Assembly: GCA_947258895.1 (NCBI GenBank)
Contig: CAMYKE010000300.1
Coordinates: 1-5,835, forward strand
Origin: an uncultured Pseudomonadales bacterium
GTDB taxonomy: Bacteria > Pseudomonadota > Gammaproteobacteria > Pseudomonadales > IMCC2047
Length of the DNA: 5,835 nt
Direction of reading: 5' to 3'
Of the stretch, positions 5,632-5,835 are shown piece by piece. Below the pieces are notes generated by a model. That model saw nothing but the letters and a program-made list of their open reading frames with translations, did not search any database and had not been told where the DNA came from. Each line of letters begins with the position of its first letter. The stretch's first letter is position 1. The position numbers were made by a program, and so were the translations under genes.

Positions 5632-5676
5632 TTTGTTTCTCACTTATGGCTGCTGTGTAAAGTTGATATCAGGCCG

Positions 5677-5805
5677 TCAAGGCGGCGTCGAAAAAAGCGA
5701 GTTGAGCGGCAGGCAGCGCGGTTTGGCATCCGGGTCAAGGAAGGCGCGGTAGAGTTTCTCCGGTTTCGCCGCAAAAACTCGATGCAGATGAACGGTGCTG
5801 GACAT
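5677..5805 (-). pseudogene. Truncated AHSA1/SRPBCC-domain gene
   Basis: A 42-residue frame starting at ATG 5805, with GGGAG eight bases upstream. Residues 1-27, MSSTVHLHRVFAAKPEKLYR followed by AFLDPDA, are a clear N-terminus of the AHSA1-like SRPBCC family, whose members are normally about 140-160 residues and form a ligand-binding helix-grip fold. After DPDA the expected KWLPPNGF segment appears only as KPRCLPLN, and the frame ends with FSTPP and TGA. Roughly the last 110 residues are absent, and the 45 bases before the VOC gene do not restore them. The SRPBCC-VOC-DUF1428 order is a recurrent bacterial gene set, which supports reading this as the decayed first gene of the operon. The start signals remain, so the leader may still drive expression of the two downstream genes. 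The upstream promoter lies at or beyond the right edge. Confidence 0.8.
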
Positions 5806-5814
5806 GATCGATTC

Positions 5815-5819
5815 TCCCG
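5815..5819 (-). promoter_or_regulatory. Ribosome-binding site for the truncated SRPBCC gene
   Basis: On the minus strand, GGGAG lies nine bases before the ATG at 5805, a normal spacing. It shows that the translation start of the truncated first operon gene is preserved even though most of its body is lost. The region upstream, where the promoter should be, is cut off by the window edge about 15 bases further on. Confidence 0.5.
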
Positions 5820-5835
5820 TTACGGAAGCTATTCA

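Overview
This looks like bacterial accessory DNA, probably from a proteobacterium. The SRPBCC-VOC-DUF1428 gene trio and the macro-domain subfamily both point that way, but no gene here fixes the genus. Base composition is mosaic: the oxidoreductase gene near the middle is visibly A+T-rich, while the right-hand operon (4.75-5.8 kb) is clearly G+C-rich. Coding density is low, and many of the recognisable coding stretches are broken.

Left to right. Positions 1-473 hold no convincing complete gene: a possible 3' gene end at the left edge, two strong hairpins and one copy of a degenerate repeat. A complete macro-domain (ADP-ribose-binding) gene lies on the minus strand at 474-962. A gene-poor stretch follows with a second repeat copy, then a frameshifted helical-protein relic (about 1460-1733). 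An intact Gfo/Idh/MocA oxidoreductase gene runs on the plus strand at 1792-2841. Next is a gene-poor stretch with a third repeat copy, leading into the decayed remains of an HD-domain phosphohydrolase (3183-3483): the HD motif region and the C-terminus are recognisable, but they lie in different frames and the segment between them is missing. A K+-channel-like gene (3547-4242) keeps three predicted membrane segments and a TLGYG selectivity filter but stops before the inner pore helix. After another gene-poor stretch, the right end is a minus-strand operon read from high to low coordinates: a truncated AHSA1/SRPBCC gene (5677-5805), an intact PhnB-like VOC gene (5149-5631) and an intact DUF1428 gene (4753-5136).

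The only genes that clearly work together are the last three: same strand, 45-bp and 12-bp gaps, and a combination I know to occur together in bacteria. The other genes look like unrelated single arrivals. I found no integrase, transposase, attC array, CRISPR array, tRNA or rRNA. I do not see a coherent undescribed multigene system. The most notable signals are the repeated truncation of genes, a three-copy degenerate repeat restricted to the gaps, and a REP-like palindrome. Together these suggest a region of repeated insertion, deletion and gene decay.
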